Part shown: piece by piece, positions 1-9,578 of the stretch | Layout of the letters: every line of letters begins with the position of its first letter | Numbering within the stretch: the stretch's first letter is position 1 | NCBI RefSeq assembly: GCF_017571525.1 | Contig: NZ_JAGETY010000006.1 | Span: 62,001-126,000, forward strand | Origin: Hymenobacter sp. BT559 | GTDB lineage: Bacteria > Bacteroidota > Bacteroidia > Cytophagales > Hymenobacteraceae | Reading direction: 5' to 3' | Length of the DNA: 64,000 nt | The notes under the pieces: model-generated | The model's input: the letters and a program-made list of their open reading frames with translations, nothing else | What the model was told of the DNA's origin: nothing | The model's database searches: none | Translations under genes and position numbers: made by a program

Positions 1-319
1 GCACTGGCACGCTTAGGTAATGCAGGCGCAAGCGCGTATCGGCTTTAAAAAAAGCATCGCCGACGGACATGCTGGATTGCGACAGTGTGGTGCGCTCATA
101 GCTATACGCCACCTCGGGCACCAGCGAAAGGTGGGGGGCTAGCGGCAATTGGTACAGAAGCCCGGCTTCGAGGCCCGCCTGCGCGCTAGAGCTGCTGCGC
201 ACTACCTGGCCTTCGGTGGCGCGTAGCCTCGTGAGGCCACCCCCGAGGCGCACGGCAAGCTGGGCGTGGGCAGCACTGCTCGCAGCCAGGCTGCCTAGCA
301 GAAGAAAAAGTAGCTTCAT
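1..319 (-). CDS. Outer-membrane beta-barrel protein, N-terminal part (runs off the window)
   Basis: About 106 codons are visible on the minus strand from an ATG at 317-319; the C-terminus lies outside the window. The protein opens with a signal peptide (MKLLFLLLGSLAASS then AHA-Q, cleavage expected after AHA). It continues with alternating polar and hydrophobic stretches such as GLEAGLLYQLPL and LSLVPEVAYSYE, as in porin-family or PorT-like barrels of Bacteroidota. Function is not recognisable beyond a probable outer-membrane barrel. The upstream 343-387 hairpin separates it from the drug-exporter gene. Confidence 0.6.
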   Translation of the reverse strand, partial: MKLLFLLLGSLAASSAAHAQLAVRLGGGLTRLRATEGQVVRSSSSAQAGLEAGLLYQLPLAPHLSLVPEVAYSYERTTLSQSSMSVGDAFFKADTRLRLHYLSVPV

Positions 320-342
320 AGCACAAAAAGTAAGGTTGGTAC

Positions 343-387
343 AGACAGGAGCCGCTGCTCGGCTAAAGCGTTGCAGCGGCTCCGTCT
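343..387 (-). terminator. Hairpin downstream of the drug-exporter gene
   Basis: GGAGCCGCTGC (348-358) is complementary to GCAGCGGCTCC (373-383), and the stem extends by AGAC/GTCT around one bulged base. There is no T-run, so this is a possible terminator or processing hairpin for the gene at 520-1746. It lies just upstream of the barrel gene. Confidence 0.35.
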
Positions 388-519
388 GGCTTATGGGTAG
401 GTAGCTGCCGGTTTGGGGGTGCTGCTGCCTTTCGAGTAGGTAGCCAGAAGCAGGCCAGGCAGTTAGAAAAGCGCTGGTGGCTTGCTAGCCCCAAGTCCCG
501 TTCCGGCGCACGCAGCTCC

Positions 520-1746
520 TTAGTGCAGCGCGCCGCCTGCCTCGCCGGTCGTGGCCACGAGGTGCGTGACCCGCTGCCGGCCCACGAGCAGCACGAGCAG
601 CGCCAGCAGCGACGGCCCAGCCATGAGCGCCGCCATTGGCACGGCCGTGCGTGCGTCGAACAAGCTCACGCCCACCGATGCCAGCGCGCCCGCACCCATT
701 TGCAGCGCCCCCATCAGGGCCGAGGCACTGCCCGCATTGCGCGTGAAGGGGGCTAGCGACAAGGCCGACGTATTGGGGCTAGTGAAGCCCAGGCAGCACA
801 AAAACAGGAACAGCAGGGCAATGGTACCGCCCAGGCCCAGTACGCCCGCGCTGGTAAGACCAAGCAATACGCTGGTAGTCAGCAATTGGCAGCCCAATGC
901 TACCAGCACAATCTGCTCGCTTTGGTAACGGCGTAGCAACAAACTATTAAGCTGGCTCGACCCAATAAGCCCAATGGAGAGGAAGGCAAAAATCCACCCG
1001 TAGACCTTGCCCTCGACGTGGTAAATGTCCATAAATACCAGCGGCGACCCTGCCACGTAAGCGAACAGGCCGCTGAACGATACGGCGCCAGTGAGGGCGT
1101 AGGTCGTGAATTGAGGTTCGCGGAGCACGGCCCAGAAATTGGTGAGGATGGGCCCGGGCCGTAGCGAGAGCGTGGTGTCGGGCTTATACCCATTGGGGAG
1201 CCACAAGGCCGAAGCCAGTAGCAGCAACGCCCCAAGTGCCCCGAGCACCAGGAACACTGCCTGCCAACCGAAGGCCGCCGTCACGTAGCCCCCGATAGTG
1301 GGCGCCAATAAGGGCGAAACGCCTAATACCAACATCAGTAGCGCAAAGACCTTGGCGCTTTCCTTCACCGGGAATAAGTCGCGCACCATGGCCACCGAGG
1401 CCACCGCCGCCGCGCAGCTGCCAATGGCCTGCACAAAGCGCAGGGCAATCAGGGTTTCAATGCGCTGCACCGCCAGGCAGCCGATGGAGGCCACCACGTA
1501 AAGCGCTAGCCCAAAGTAAAGCGGCTTTTTGCGCCCAAACCGGTCGAGCAACGGGCCATAAAGCAGCTGCCCGGCCGAAATGCCTACAAAAAAGCTTGAC
1601 AGCGACAGCGCCACCTGGGCCGCCGTCGTGTGCAGGTTTTTGGCAATGGCCGGAAAGCCCGGCAAATACATATCAATAGAAAACGGCCCCAAAGCCGTGA
1701 GCGCACCCAGAATGAGAATGAGGGAGAAATAGCGTTGCTTCGTCAT
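520..1746 (-). CDS. Bcr/CflA-family multidrug efflux MFS transporter
   Basis: A 408-residue inner-membrane protein with about 12 hydrophobic segments. The Bcr/CflA signature ALGPFSIDMYLP is at residues 18-29. MFS motif A (GPLLDRFGRKKP) is at about 64-75, in the loop between helices 2 and 3. Members of this family export drugs such as bicyclomycin, chloramphenicol and sulfonamides by proton antiport; the substrate here cannot be read from sequence. The frame stays open upstream, but the ATG at 1744-1746 gives the normal MTKQRYF N-terminus and the upstream extension looks non-coding. It is transcribed away from the RibD-type gene. Confidence 0.85.
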   Translation of the reverse strand: MTKQRYFSLILILGALTALGPFSIDMYLPGFPAIAKNLHTTAAQVALSLSSFFVGISAGQLLYGPLLDRFGRKKPLYFGLALYVVASIGCLAVQRIETLIALRFVQAIGSCAAAVASVAMVRDLFPVKESAKVFALLMLVLGVSPLLAPTIGGYVTAAFGWQAVFLVLGALGALLLLASALWLPNGYKPDTTLSLRPGPILTNFWAVLREPQFTTYALTGAVSFSGLFAYVAGSPLVFMDIYHVEGKVYGWIFAFLSIGLIGSSQLNSLLLRRYQSEQIVLVALGCQLLTTSVLLGLTSAGVLGLGGTIALLFLFLCCLGFTSPNTSALSLAPFTRNAGSASALMGALQMGAGALASVGVSLFDARTAVPMAALMAGPSLLALLVLLVGRQRVTHLVATTGEAGGALH

Positions 1747-2118
1747 GAGAAAACTGAGGCGCCGCAGAGCGCGGCGCAATAGCGCAGCTAGCAGCCTGAA
1801 GGACAGCCAAGAGTCATCAGTCGGTAGGCCGCTGCAGTAAATTAAGATGGAGTAAGCAGGAGTTGCTCGGCTGCCGGGCACTGGCAGCCACAACAAGCAA
1901 CCCAGGCATTTTCTTGCTGCCACTCGATGAATTAGGAGAAAACCAACGAGTGAAGCCTGAGGTGGCGAGTGGTGTCGTGTGGTTTTGAAACTCCAGCCCT
2001 TTCCCGGCTAGGGGCACTGGCCGGCCTGCCATACGCCGCTTGTCCATTCGGGTTTCGCCTGCGTAGTGTAAGGGGCGGGCTAGCTGCCAGCTTCCCACTA
2101 GCCACCTTAAGCTACTTT
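1747..2118. other. Divergent intergenic region
   Basis: A 372-base gap between the divergently transcribed exporter and reductase genes. It should hold both promoters, but I see no good TTG / TAnnTTTG pair on either strand, no repeat and no convincing open frame. Confidence 0.4.
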
Positions 2119-2802
2119 ATGAAACCACACATCATTTGCCACATGATGGCTTCGCTTGATGGCCGCATCATTACCCAGCGCTGGGGCCAGCGGCCCGACA
2201 CGAGCGTGTACGAAACCATCGGCGCGCGCTTCGACTCGCAAGCCTGGCTCTGCGGCCGCGTTACCCTGGAAAAGGATTTCACCAAGGGCCGCCAGCCCGA
2301 AGCCCGGCCCGGCGACACCGTGCCCGACCGCCACGATTTCGTAGCCGATGCCACCGCTACCTCTTTTGCCGTGGCGGTAGATGCCAGCGGCAAGCTGGGC
2401 TGGGAGTCGGGCTACCTCGACACTGACCACATCATTGCCGTGCTCAGCGAGCAGGTCGGTGATGACTACCTGGCCTACCTGCGTCGGCGGGGTGTCTCGT
2501 ACATTTTTGGCGGGGCCAAAGAGCTGGATTTTGGCGCCGTGCTCGACAAGCTGGGGCAGTTGTTTCCCATTCAAACCCTGCTGCTTGAAGGGGGCGGCCA
2601 CCTCAACGGCGCACTGCTGAAAGCCGGCCTGGTAGATGAGCTGAGCTTGCTGCATTACCCCGTCATCGATGGGGCTGCCACTTCGCCTACGGTATTTGAG
2701 CAGGGCCCGCAGCCCGGGCCGGCCGTGCCCTTGCAACTGCGCCACGTAGAGCAGCTGGCCAACGGCGTGCTGTGGCTGCGCTACGCCATCGCCCGCTCCT
2801 AG
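2119..2802 (+). CDS. RibD C-terminal / dihydrofolate-reductase-like oxidoreductase
   Basis: A 227-residue protein matching the NADPH-dependent reductase domain found at the C-terminus of RibD. It starts MKPHIICHMMASLDGRI, where SLDGRI is the family hallmark. A nucleotide-binding glycine run (LLEGGGHLNGALL) lies at about residues 155-167. There is no deaminase domain, so it is a stand-alone RibD-C protein. Such proteins are widespread and most have no defined substrate; pterin or flavin-precursor reduction is the family-level inference. The open frame begins at 1969, but the ATG at 2119 fits the family start. The gene converges on the receiver gene; TAGCCC and AGGGCTA just after the stop could form a weak terminator. 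Confidence 0.8.
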   Translation: MKPHIICHMMASLDGRIITQRWGQRPDTSVYETIGARFDSQAWLCGRVTLEKDFTKGRQPEARPGDTVPDRHDFVADATATSFAVAVDASGKLGWESGYLDTDHIIAVLSEQVGDDYLAYLRRRGVSYIFGGAKELDFGAVLDKLGQLFPIQTLLLEGGGHLNGALLKAGLVDELSLLHYPVIDGAATSPTVFEQGPQPGPAVPLQLRHVEQLANGVLWLRYAIARS

Positions 2803-2853
2803 CCCCTCCCGGTAGGGCTAAGCCCTTTAAGAGCGTGGGTGGCGGCTAGTGGC

Positions 2854-3270
2854 TTAGCTGGCAGCAGGTAAGTGCCGCTGAAAATGGCGCTGCAATAAGC
2901 CATCGACCTTTTCGCGGGTCAAAGGCTTGTTAATGAGCCCTGCGATGCGCAGCCCGCGTAGCCGATTCAGGTCGCCGGGAGCCATCGAGGTTGTAAGCAT
3001 AATAATAATGGTGTCCTTATGCTGGGCATCGGGCAGTTGTTCGTAAACTTCCAGAAACTCAATGCCGCTTAGGCCCGGCATATTCACAGCTAGCAGCAGC
3101 AGGGCGGGCTCCGCGGAGGTGGGTAGCTGTTCGAGCATCGCTAGGGCCTGATTGCCGCTCTCTGCTACCAGAATGCGCTCAGCTACGTTTAGGCGCTTGA
3201 GTAGCAGCTCATTCAGGAAGTTAGTGGTCGGGTCATCATCCACGAGCATGATGCTGGAAAGCTTTTCCAT
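2854..3270 (-). CDS. CheY-like response regulator lacking the phospho-acceptor Asp
   Basis: A 138-residue single receiver domain with no output domain. The acidic pocket (LVDDDP, D11-D13), the conserved T93/T94 and K115 (NKPLT) are present. The phosphorylation site is not: the usual LLDVNMPG reads LLAVNMPG, with Ala61 encoded by GCT at 3088-3090. The gene begins 18 bases after the stop of the large PAS histidine kinase and is surely co-transcribed with it. A receiver without its aspartate cannot accept phosphate in the normal way, so it may work by binding, may be constitutively in one state, or may be decaying. The rest of the fold looks intact. Confidence 0.85.
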   Translation of the reverse strand: MEKLSSIMLVDDDPTTNFLNELLLKRLNVAERILVAESGNQALAMLEQLPTSAEPALLLLAVNMPGLSGIEFLEVYEQLPDAQHKDTIIIMLTTSMAPGDLNRLRGLRIAGLINKPLTREKVDGLLQRHFQRHLPAAS

Positions 3271-3288
3271 AGGCAGGCGAAGAGGGCC

Positions 3289-6200
3289 TTAGGCTGGTGA
3301 TAGAGTGGGCAAGGTAACGGTGAAGATAGAACCCACTCCCGGCTCGCTCTGCACCGCAAGCGTGCCGCCCAAGTTATCAATAAGGCGCTTGACCATGTAG
3401 AGGCCCACGCCCGAGCCCGACACATGGCTATGGAGGCGGCGGAAGAGGCGGAAAAGCTGGTCTTGCTGCCCTTGGTCCAGCCCCAGGCCATTGTCTTGCA
3501 CCGCCAGGGCCACCTTGCCCGGCCCGGCGCTGCGGCAGCTCAACCCAATGTGGAGCGGCCGCGCCGAGTCGCGGTACTTGATGGCATTGGAGAGCAGATT
3601 ATAGAGAATGCTGCGCAGGCTTCGGGCGGGAAGCCGTAATGCCGGGCACTCGGCAAGCTCCAGGTCGAGCGTGGCGCCCGAAAAGGTTAGCTCCGGCAAG
3701 ATGTCGAGGCGCACGGCTTCGACCAGTGCGGGCAGGTCTACCGCCTCGGCGTGCTGCTCCAACACGTCTTGTTGCAGGCGGGAAATATCGGTGAGGTGGG
3801 CCAGGGTCTGCTGAAAGCGCTGCACGGCGCCCTGCATCATATCCAGCAGCGTGGGGATGGGCTCTACTTGCTGGGCCGTGGGCGGAAGCTCGCTGCGCAG
3901 GGCTAGCAGCAAGCCTTCCACGTTGGTAATCGGCGATTTCAAATCGTGGCTGGCCGTGTACACGAAGGTATCGAGCTCGGCATTGGTGCGGGTGAGGCGG
4001 GCATTGCTCTCGTGCAGCTCTTCGTTGGTGACCTGCATTTCCTCGTTGATGGCGGCCAGCTCTTCGTTCAAGGTTTGCACCTGCTGGCGCGCTAGCACCT
4101 GCGCCGTTACGTCAGTGGCCACGCACACCACGGCCAGCTCGCCGCTGAGGCGGTGCAGGGGCTGGTAAACAAAGTCGAAATAGCCAACCTCTCCGGGCAG
4201 GTGGCGGGCCAGGCGAATAGCCTGGGAGTGCGCCTGAAAAGGAGTTCGGGTGCGCCGTACCCCGTCGAGCAGCTGCCGCAGCCCTTGGTCGACTAGCTCT
4301 GGAAAAGCCTCAAAGAAGGGCCGCCCAAGGAGGTCGAGCGGAGAGCGCCCCAGCATTTCGCCCATCAGGGGGTTAACGAGTTCTAACCGGTAGTCGGAGC
4401 CCTGAAATACGCAAATGGCCACCGGCGCCTGCTCAAACAGCACTTGCAGGTTGGCTTGCTGTTCTTGCAGCTGCTGGTGGGCTAGCACCTGCTCGCTTAC
4501 GTCGCTCACCAGGGCATAAAAGCCAGCTACCTCGCCTTGCTGCTTGTCGGGAATGTAATTGGTACGGATGTACTTGGTAAGGCCATTGCGGTAGGGCATG
4601 AGCGCCTCGAAGGTGACGGCCTCGCCCCGAAGCGCCCGGTCCATGTAGGGCTGCGTGGCCGCATAGGCGCGCTCACCTATCGCCTCGCGTGCCGAGCGGC
4701 CCAGCAGCTCCGCCGTAGAAAGCCCAAACCAGTCGTGGTATGCCTGGTTGACGAATTGGTAGCGGTGGTCGCGGTCTACGTAGCTGATGAGCACGGGCAG
4801 CGCATCGGTAAGCAGCTGCAGCCGATGGGCGCTGGCCTCGCTGGCGCGGCGGGCCTCTACCTGCTCGGTCACATCATAGATGAAGGCGGCCACGCCCACA
4901 ATGCGGCCCTGCTCGCGGTAGGCTTGATAGGCCAGGGTGACGTAGCGCGGGCTGTCGGGCTGTAGCTCAGCCAGGGGCATGTCGAGCACCGTTTGGGGTT
5001 CGCCCGTGGCAAAGACGTTATCGAGCAGCGCCGTCAGCCCGGCCACTTTCAGGCGCGGGTACACTTCTTCTACTTTATGGCCTTGCAGCGAGCCGCTCCA
5101 GTCTTCGGGCGGAAACAGGTCGCAAAAGGCCGGGTTAAAGTAATCGATGCGGTGCTCGGGCTCGCGCAGCAGCACAATGGCTACCGGCGTTTGCTCGAAT
5201 ACCTGGTAAAGCTCCTGCCGCTGCTGCGCCTGGCGCTGTGCCGCTGCTAGCATGGCAGCTTGCAGCGTAGCGGCTTGGCGGCGGGCCAGCACCTGCTCGG
5301 TAACATCCACGGCAAAGACCAGAATGCTCCGTCCGTGCTCACCCTCATTCGGCATTGCCTGGCAGGTAAAGTTGAAGTATTGCAGCGTAGCCGCCTGGCC
5401 CTCGCGGGTAAGCTTTACGGCAACCTCCTGGCCGGTGTAGGGCTCACCAGTAGTATAAACGCGGTTCAGTAAGTCGATAAAGCCCTGCTTCTGCAACTCG
5501 GGCAGAGCTTCGGCTATGGAAGCACCTAGCTTGGCCCGGCCCCCTGTCAAGCGTTCAAACGCTTCATTAGTAAAGGAAAAACGGTGTTCTGGCCCAACAA
5601 AAGCGGCTACTGCGGCTGGCACCTGCCCCAGAATAAGCCGCAACAGCTGCTGCTGCTCGGCCAGTTGGCTGGTGCGCCTCTGCACCCGGGCCTCCAGCTC
5701 CTGATTTAGCTGTTCAACCTGCTGGCGGGCTCGCACCTGCTCAGTGACTTCATGGGCCATGTTGAGGATGCCATTGATGCGGCCATCAGCCCCACGGGTA
5801 GCTTGGTAGATGAAGTCGAAGTAGCGGGGCTCGGGGGCGTCGGCTAGCTCCACCGCTGCCTCCTTGCCGTAGTAGGTTTCGCCCGTGCGGTACACGTGGT
5901 CAAGTAGGGCAAGAAAGCCTTGCTGAACCAATTCCGGGGCCGCTTCTCCGTAAGGCCGGCCTAGCAGCTCCCGCAAGCCAAATACACGCTGAAAATTCTG
6001 GTTGGCCAACTCAAAAATATGAGTGGGGCCCTCTAGCAAGGCGATAAGTGCGGGCGCCTGGGTAATGAGGTCGAGCAGGCGCTGCCGCTGCACTTCAGCC
6101 TCGGCGCGGGCGGCCTGCTCACGGCCCTGACTGGCGCGCAGGGCCTCTTCTACCGCCGAGCGCGACTGGTCATTCGTATCGGTAAAGCTCACCACCAGCC

Positions 6201-6564
6201 GCTGCCCCTGGCGCTGCGCTGTTAAATGGAAATAGCCATCCAGGCCATCGTGTTGATAATTGAACTCGTGGCGGGCTAGCTGCCCCGACAAAAAGGTGTC
6301 TCGATAAAATGCAAAGACGCCCTCTCTCTGCGCGGCCATTGGAAACAGCGTCAGAAAAGATTCGGGTGGGCAGGCGGGTAGCCGCAGCATCTGCTGGGCA
6401 GCCGGATTGAGATGCTCATATGCCAGGTCAACGATAGCCTGGCCTGCGGCATCGTAAACGGGCCGAAATAAAATCACCCCCGTGAGGGAAACGTTGAGCA
6501 GCACATCCACCAACTCGGCTGGGTTGTCGTCGGCCCAAGCAGTTGGGGTGGGAGAGTCAGGCAT
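3289..6564 (-). CDS. Multi-PAS sensor histidine kinase
   Basis: A 1091-residue kinase with no obvious transmembrane segment, so probably cytoplasmic. Six PAS-like domains follow one another. The recurring openings include APALIALL, PAAVAAFVGPEHRF, TPVAIVLLREPEHR, LPVLISYVDRDHR and APVAICVFQGSDYR. Several are separated by short coiled coils ending in EQV.ARR-type linkers. The dimerisation/phospho-acceptor motif TASHDLKSP places the histidine at H873. The ATP-binding domain follows, with an N-box at about 989-993 (NLLSNAIKY), DNGLGLD at about 1024 and GSGVGLYMVK. HDLKSPITN is typical of Bacteroidota HWE-less PAS kinases. It lies upstream of, and in one unit with, the Asp-less receiver. The ligands of the PAS domains are unknown. 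Confidence 0.9.
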   Translation of the reverse strand: MPDSPTPTAWADDNPAELVDVLLNVSLTGVILFRPVYDAAGQAIVDLAYEHLNPAAQQMLRLPACPPESFLTLFPMAAQREGVFAFYRDTFLSGQLARHEFNYQHDGLDGYFHLTAQRQGQRLVVSFTDTNDQSRSAVEEALRASQGREQAARAEAEVQRQRLLDLITQAPALIALLEGPTHIFELANQNFQRVFGLRELLGRPYGEAAPELVQQGFLALLDHVYRTGETYYGKEAAVELADAPEPRYFDFIYQATRGADGRINGILNMAHEVTEQVRARQQVEQLNQELEARVQRRTSQLAEQQQLLRLILGQVPAAVAAFVGPEHRFSFTNEAFERLTGGRAKLGASIAEALPELQKQGFIDLLNRVYTTGEPYTGQEVAVKLTREGQAATLQYFNFTCQAMPNEGEHGRSILVFAVDVTEQVLARRQAATLQAAMLAAAQRQAQQRQELYQVFEQTPVAIVLLREPEHRIDYFNPAFCDLFPPEDWSGSLQGHKVEEVYPRLKVAGLTALLDNVFATGEPQTVLDMPLAELQPDSPRYVTLAYQAYREQGRIVGVAAFIYDVTEQVEARRASEASAHRLQLLTDALPVLISYVDRDHRYQFVNQAYHDWFGLSTAELLGRSAREAIGERAYAATQPYMDRALRGEAVTFEALMPYRNGLTKYIRTNYIPDKQQGEVAGFYALVSDVSEQVLAHQQLQEQQANLQVLFEQAPVAICVFQGSDYRLELVNPLMGEMLGRSPLDLLGRPFFEAFPELVDQGLRQLLDGVRRTRTPFQAHSQAIRLARHLPGEVGYFDFVYQPLHRLSGELAVVCVATDVTAQVLARQQVQTLNEELAAINEEMQVTNEELHESNARLTRTNAELDTFVYTASHDLKSPITNVEGLLLALRSELPPTAQQVEPIPTLLDMMQGAVQRFQQTLAHLTDISRLQQDVLEQHAEAVDLPALVEAVRLDILPELTFSGATLDLELAECPALRLPARSLRSILYNLLSNAIKYRDSARPLHIGLSCRSAGPGKVALAVQDNGLGLDQGQQDQLFRLFRRLHSHVSGSGVGLYMVKRLIDNLGGTLAVQSEPGVGSIFTVTLPTLSPA

Positions 6565-6599
6565 GGGAAAAGGAAGCGGAAAGCGAAGAAGCCGGCTGC

Positions 6600-6628
6600 T
6601 AAAGGTACCGCAGTCAGCCCTCGCTCAA
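6600..6628 (-). promoter_or_regulatory. Promoter of the multi-PAS kinase
   Basis: Read on the minus strand, TTG (6626-6628) is followed after 18 bases by TACCTTTA (6600-6607). This differs from the Bacteroidota -7 consensus TAnnTTTG at one base. The predicted leader before the ATG at 6564 is about 30 bases. Confidence 0.5.
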
Positions 6629-6985
6629 GAGCGGCCGGCGTGTTTAGGGGTCCAATAAGGAGCCGGCCAAGCAGTGCGCGCAAGGTGAGCGCGTTGGACT
6701 TAACGCGTGTTTAGGAATGTAACAGCATGACGTTCCAAAGGCGTTTTCAGTAAAATCTCCAGACACTCTTAGCTTCCCCGCTAAAATGAACGTGCTAATG
6801 GGTTGGCCTACCACCTTATGCGTACCTGCCAAGCGGCAGCGCTTTAGTAGTAGGGGGCCGGATGCACGAACGTATTGCGACTCACGTTGGTACCTGGTTC
6901 GGGCGTTGCACCTGTCGGCCAGCTTCCCCGCGCTCGCCTATAGCCCAAGCAATACTGAAGGATGCTACCTGTGACAGAAGGCAAT
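6629..6985. other. Intergenic region without recognisable genes
   Basis: About 360 bases between the kinase promoter and the tRNA terminator. A 62-codon open frame on the plus strand (6786-6974) has no recognisable protein character. I see no repeat or structured RNA. Confidence 0.35.
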
Positions 6986-7017
6986 AAAAAAGGCCTTCTC
7001 GGTGCTGAGAAGGCCTT
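6986..7017 (-). terminator. Terminator of the tRNA-Glu pair
   Basis: An 11-bp perfect stem, AAGGCCTTCTC / GAGAAGGCCTT, with a six-base loop. On the minus strand it is followed by a run of T. It lies directly downstream of the tRNA-Glu genes. Confidence 0.8.
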
Positions 7018-7022
7018 CTTAG

Positions 7023-7094
7023 TAGTCCGTAGGGGAATCGAACCCCTGTTGGTAGAATGAAAATCTACTGTCCTAACCCCTAGACGAACGGACC
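7023..7094 (-). tRNA. tRNA-Glu (UUC), copy 2
   Basis: A 72-base cloverleaf on the minus strand. The acceptor GGTCCGT pairs with ACGGACT, with G1-U72 as a wobble. The anticodon arm is GTAGA-TTTTCAT-TCTAC with anticodon TTC, and the T-arm is AGGGG-TTCGATT-CCCCT. CCA is not encoded. It is identical to the copy at 7146-7217 and is probably on the same transcript. Confidence 0.95.
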
Positions 7095-7145
7095 AGTTTG
7101 CTTCGGTGGGGTAAACGTAAAAGTATCGAGGTGGTAGCCTCTTGG

Positions 7146-7217
7146 TAGTCCGTAGGGGAATCGAACCCCTGTTGGTAGAATGAAAATCTACTGTCCTAAC
7201 CCCTAGACGAACGGACC
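7146..7217 (-). tRNA. tRNA-Glu (UUC), copy 1
   Basis: The same 72-base sequence as 7023-7094, with a 51-base spacer between the two. It is the promoter-proximal copy. CCA is not encoded. Confidence 0.95.
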
Positions 7218-7235
7218 GTTTTTGTTTTGGTGGTG

Positions 7236-7265
7236 CAAAGGTACGAGCGTTTGGCTTTAAACCAA
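7236..7265 (-). promoter_or_regulatory. Promoter of the tRNA-Glu pair
   Basis: On the minus strand, TTG (7263-7265), exactly 19 bases, then TACCTTTG (7236-7243). This is a full match to the Bacteroidota housekeeping consensus TTG-N19-TAnnTTTG. Confidence 0.8.
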
Positions 7266-7351
7266 ATAGAGGGCCTGGTAATTATGCTTCCAGCCTAAAA
7301 TCATGTTGATTTTCAGTTGAAAAAAAACTGCGACAGTAGCAGGCTTGTTAA

Positions 7352-8476
<1,125 letters not shown>

Positions 8477-8510
8477 CCAGTAGCTTTTTTGCTGCTTCTA
8501 CTTACTGACG

Positions 8511-8536
8511 AAAGGCCTGCCTGCTAGGCAGGCCTT
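8511..8536 (+). terminator. Terminator of gap
   Basis: The stem AAGGCCTGCCT / AGGCAGGCCTT with loop GCT is followed by a T-run. Confidence 0.8.
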
Positions 8537-8579
8537 TTTGTTTTTGCTGACTATAGCTGCCGTGCGAGGCGGCGTTTGT

Positions 8580-9455
8580 ATGCCGAGTATCTGCTTTATT
8601 TTCAACCCGATGGCGGGCACCGGCCGCCGGGCCGACTTTCCGGCGCTGCTGCAGCAACATTTTGGTGGCGCAGCGGGCGCCGACTACCTGCTGCGGCCCA
8701 CCGAAGGCCCCGGCCATGCCACCGAGCTGGCTCGTGAGGCGGCGCAGGCAGGCTGCCGGGTGGTGGTAGCCGTGGGCGGCGATGGCACCGTAAACGAGGT
8801 GGGGCAGGGGCTGCTGGGCCAAACCGGCGCGGCAATGGGCATCGTGCCCCGCGGCTCGGGCAATGGGCTGGCCCGCCACCTGCGGGTGCCGCTAGGCTTG
8901 CCCACCGCGCTGCGGCGACTGCGCCAGCCCACCTTCAGCCGTATGGATGTGGGCACGATAAACGGCCGGCCGTTTTTCTGCACCGCTGGGCTAGGGTTTG
9001 ATGCGCACGTGAGCCAGCATTTTGCGCAGGCCGGCACGCGGGGCGTGAGCACGTACCTGCGCGTCACGTTTCGCGAATACGGTAACTTCCGGCCAGTGCC
9101 GGTAGAGGTGGATACCAACAGCCAGACCCTGGCCACCGATTGCTACGTGCTGGCCTTTGCCAACGCCTCGCAGTACGGCAATAATGCGTTCATTGCCCCG
9201 CAGGCCAATTTGCAGGATGGCCTGCTCGATATGTGCCTTATTGATGCGCTGCCGCCGTGGCGGGCGGTGCAGGTGGTGCTGGGCATGGCCCTGGGTACGC
9301 TGCCGCGCACGGGCGGCGCGGCCTATCGCCACACGCAGCACGCCACGGTGCGGGCCGCCGCGCCGCTAGGCTACCACGCCGATGGCGACTACCTGGGCCA
9401 TGGCACCGAGTTCGAAATAGGCATACTGCCGCTTGCGCTAGAAGTAGCAGTGTAG
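8580..9455 (+). CDS. Diacylglycerol/sphingosine-kinase-family lipid kinase
   Basis: A 291-residue member of the DAGK catalytic family (YegS/DgkB-like). The nucleotide-binding loop VVAVGGDGTVNEV is at about residues 61-73, and PRGSGNGLARHL follows at about 87-98. FNPMAGTGRR near the N-terminus is the first conserved block. The C-terminal half has the usual beta-sandwich sequence (AFANASQYGNNA). Family members phosphorylate diacylglycerol or related lipids at the membrane; the exact lipid is not predictable. The frame opens at a TTG at 8538 inside the gap terminator, so I chose the ATG at 8580 (MPSICFIFNP). Confidence 0.88.
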   Translation: MPSICFIFNPMAGTGRRADFPALLQQHFGGAAGADYLLRPTEGPGHATELAREAAQAGCRVVVAVGGDGTVNEVGQGLLGQTGAAMGIVPRGSGNGLARHLRVPLGLPTALRRLRQPTFSRMDVGTINGRPFFCTAGLGFDAHVSQHFAQAGTRGVSTYLRVTFREYGNFRPVPVEVDTNSQTLATDCYVLAFANASQYGNNAFIAPQANLQDGLLDMCLIDALPPWRAVQVVLGMALGTLPRTGGAAYRHTQHATVRAAAPLGYHADGDYLGHGTEFEIGILPLALEVAV

Positions 9456-9578
9456 GAAATCTGCGGGCAATCTGAATTACGTAGGAGTAGTGTTTCTACC
9501 CCGGCTTGCTTCTGCTAGTGATGTAAACTCGCAGTTGATGTGTTCAAGCCCGTACTTATTTAACTCTAATTCAAGAAT

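Noticed and set aside
216-404. Plus-strand ORF of 62 codons near the start
   Set aside because: Antisense to the barrel gene with its clear signal peptide on the minus strand; no protein character.
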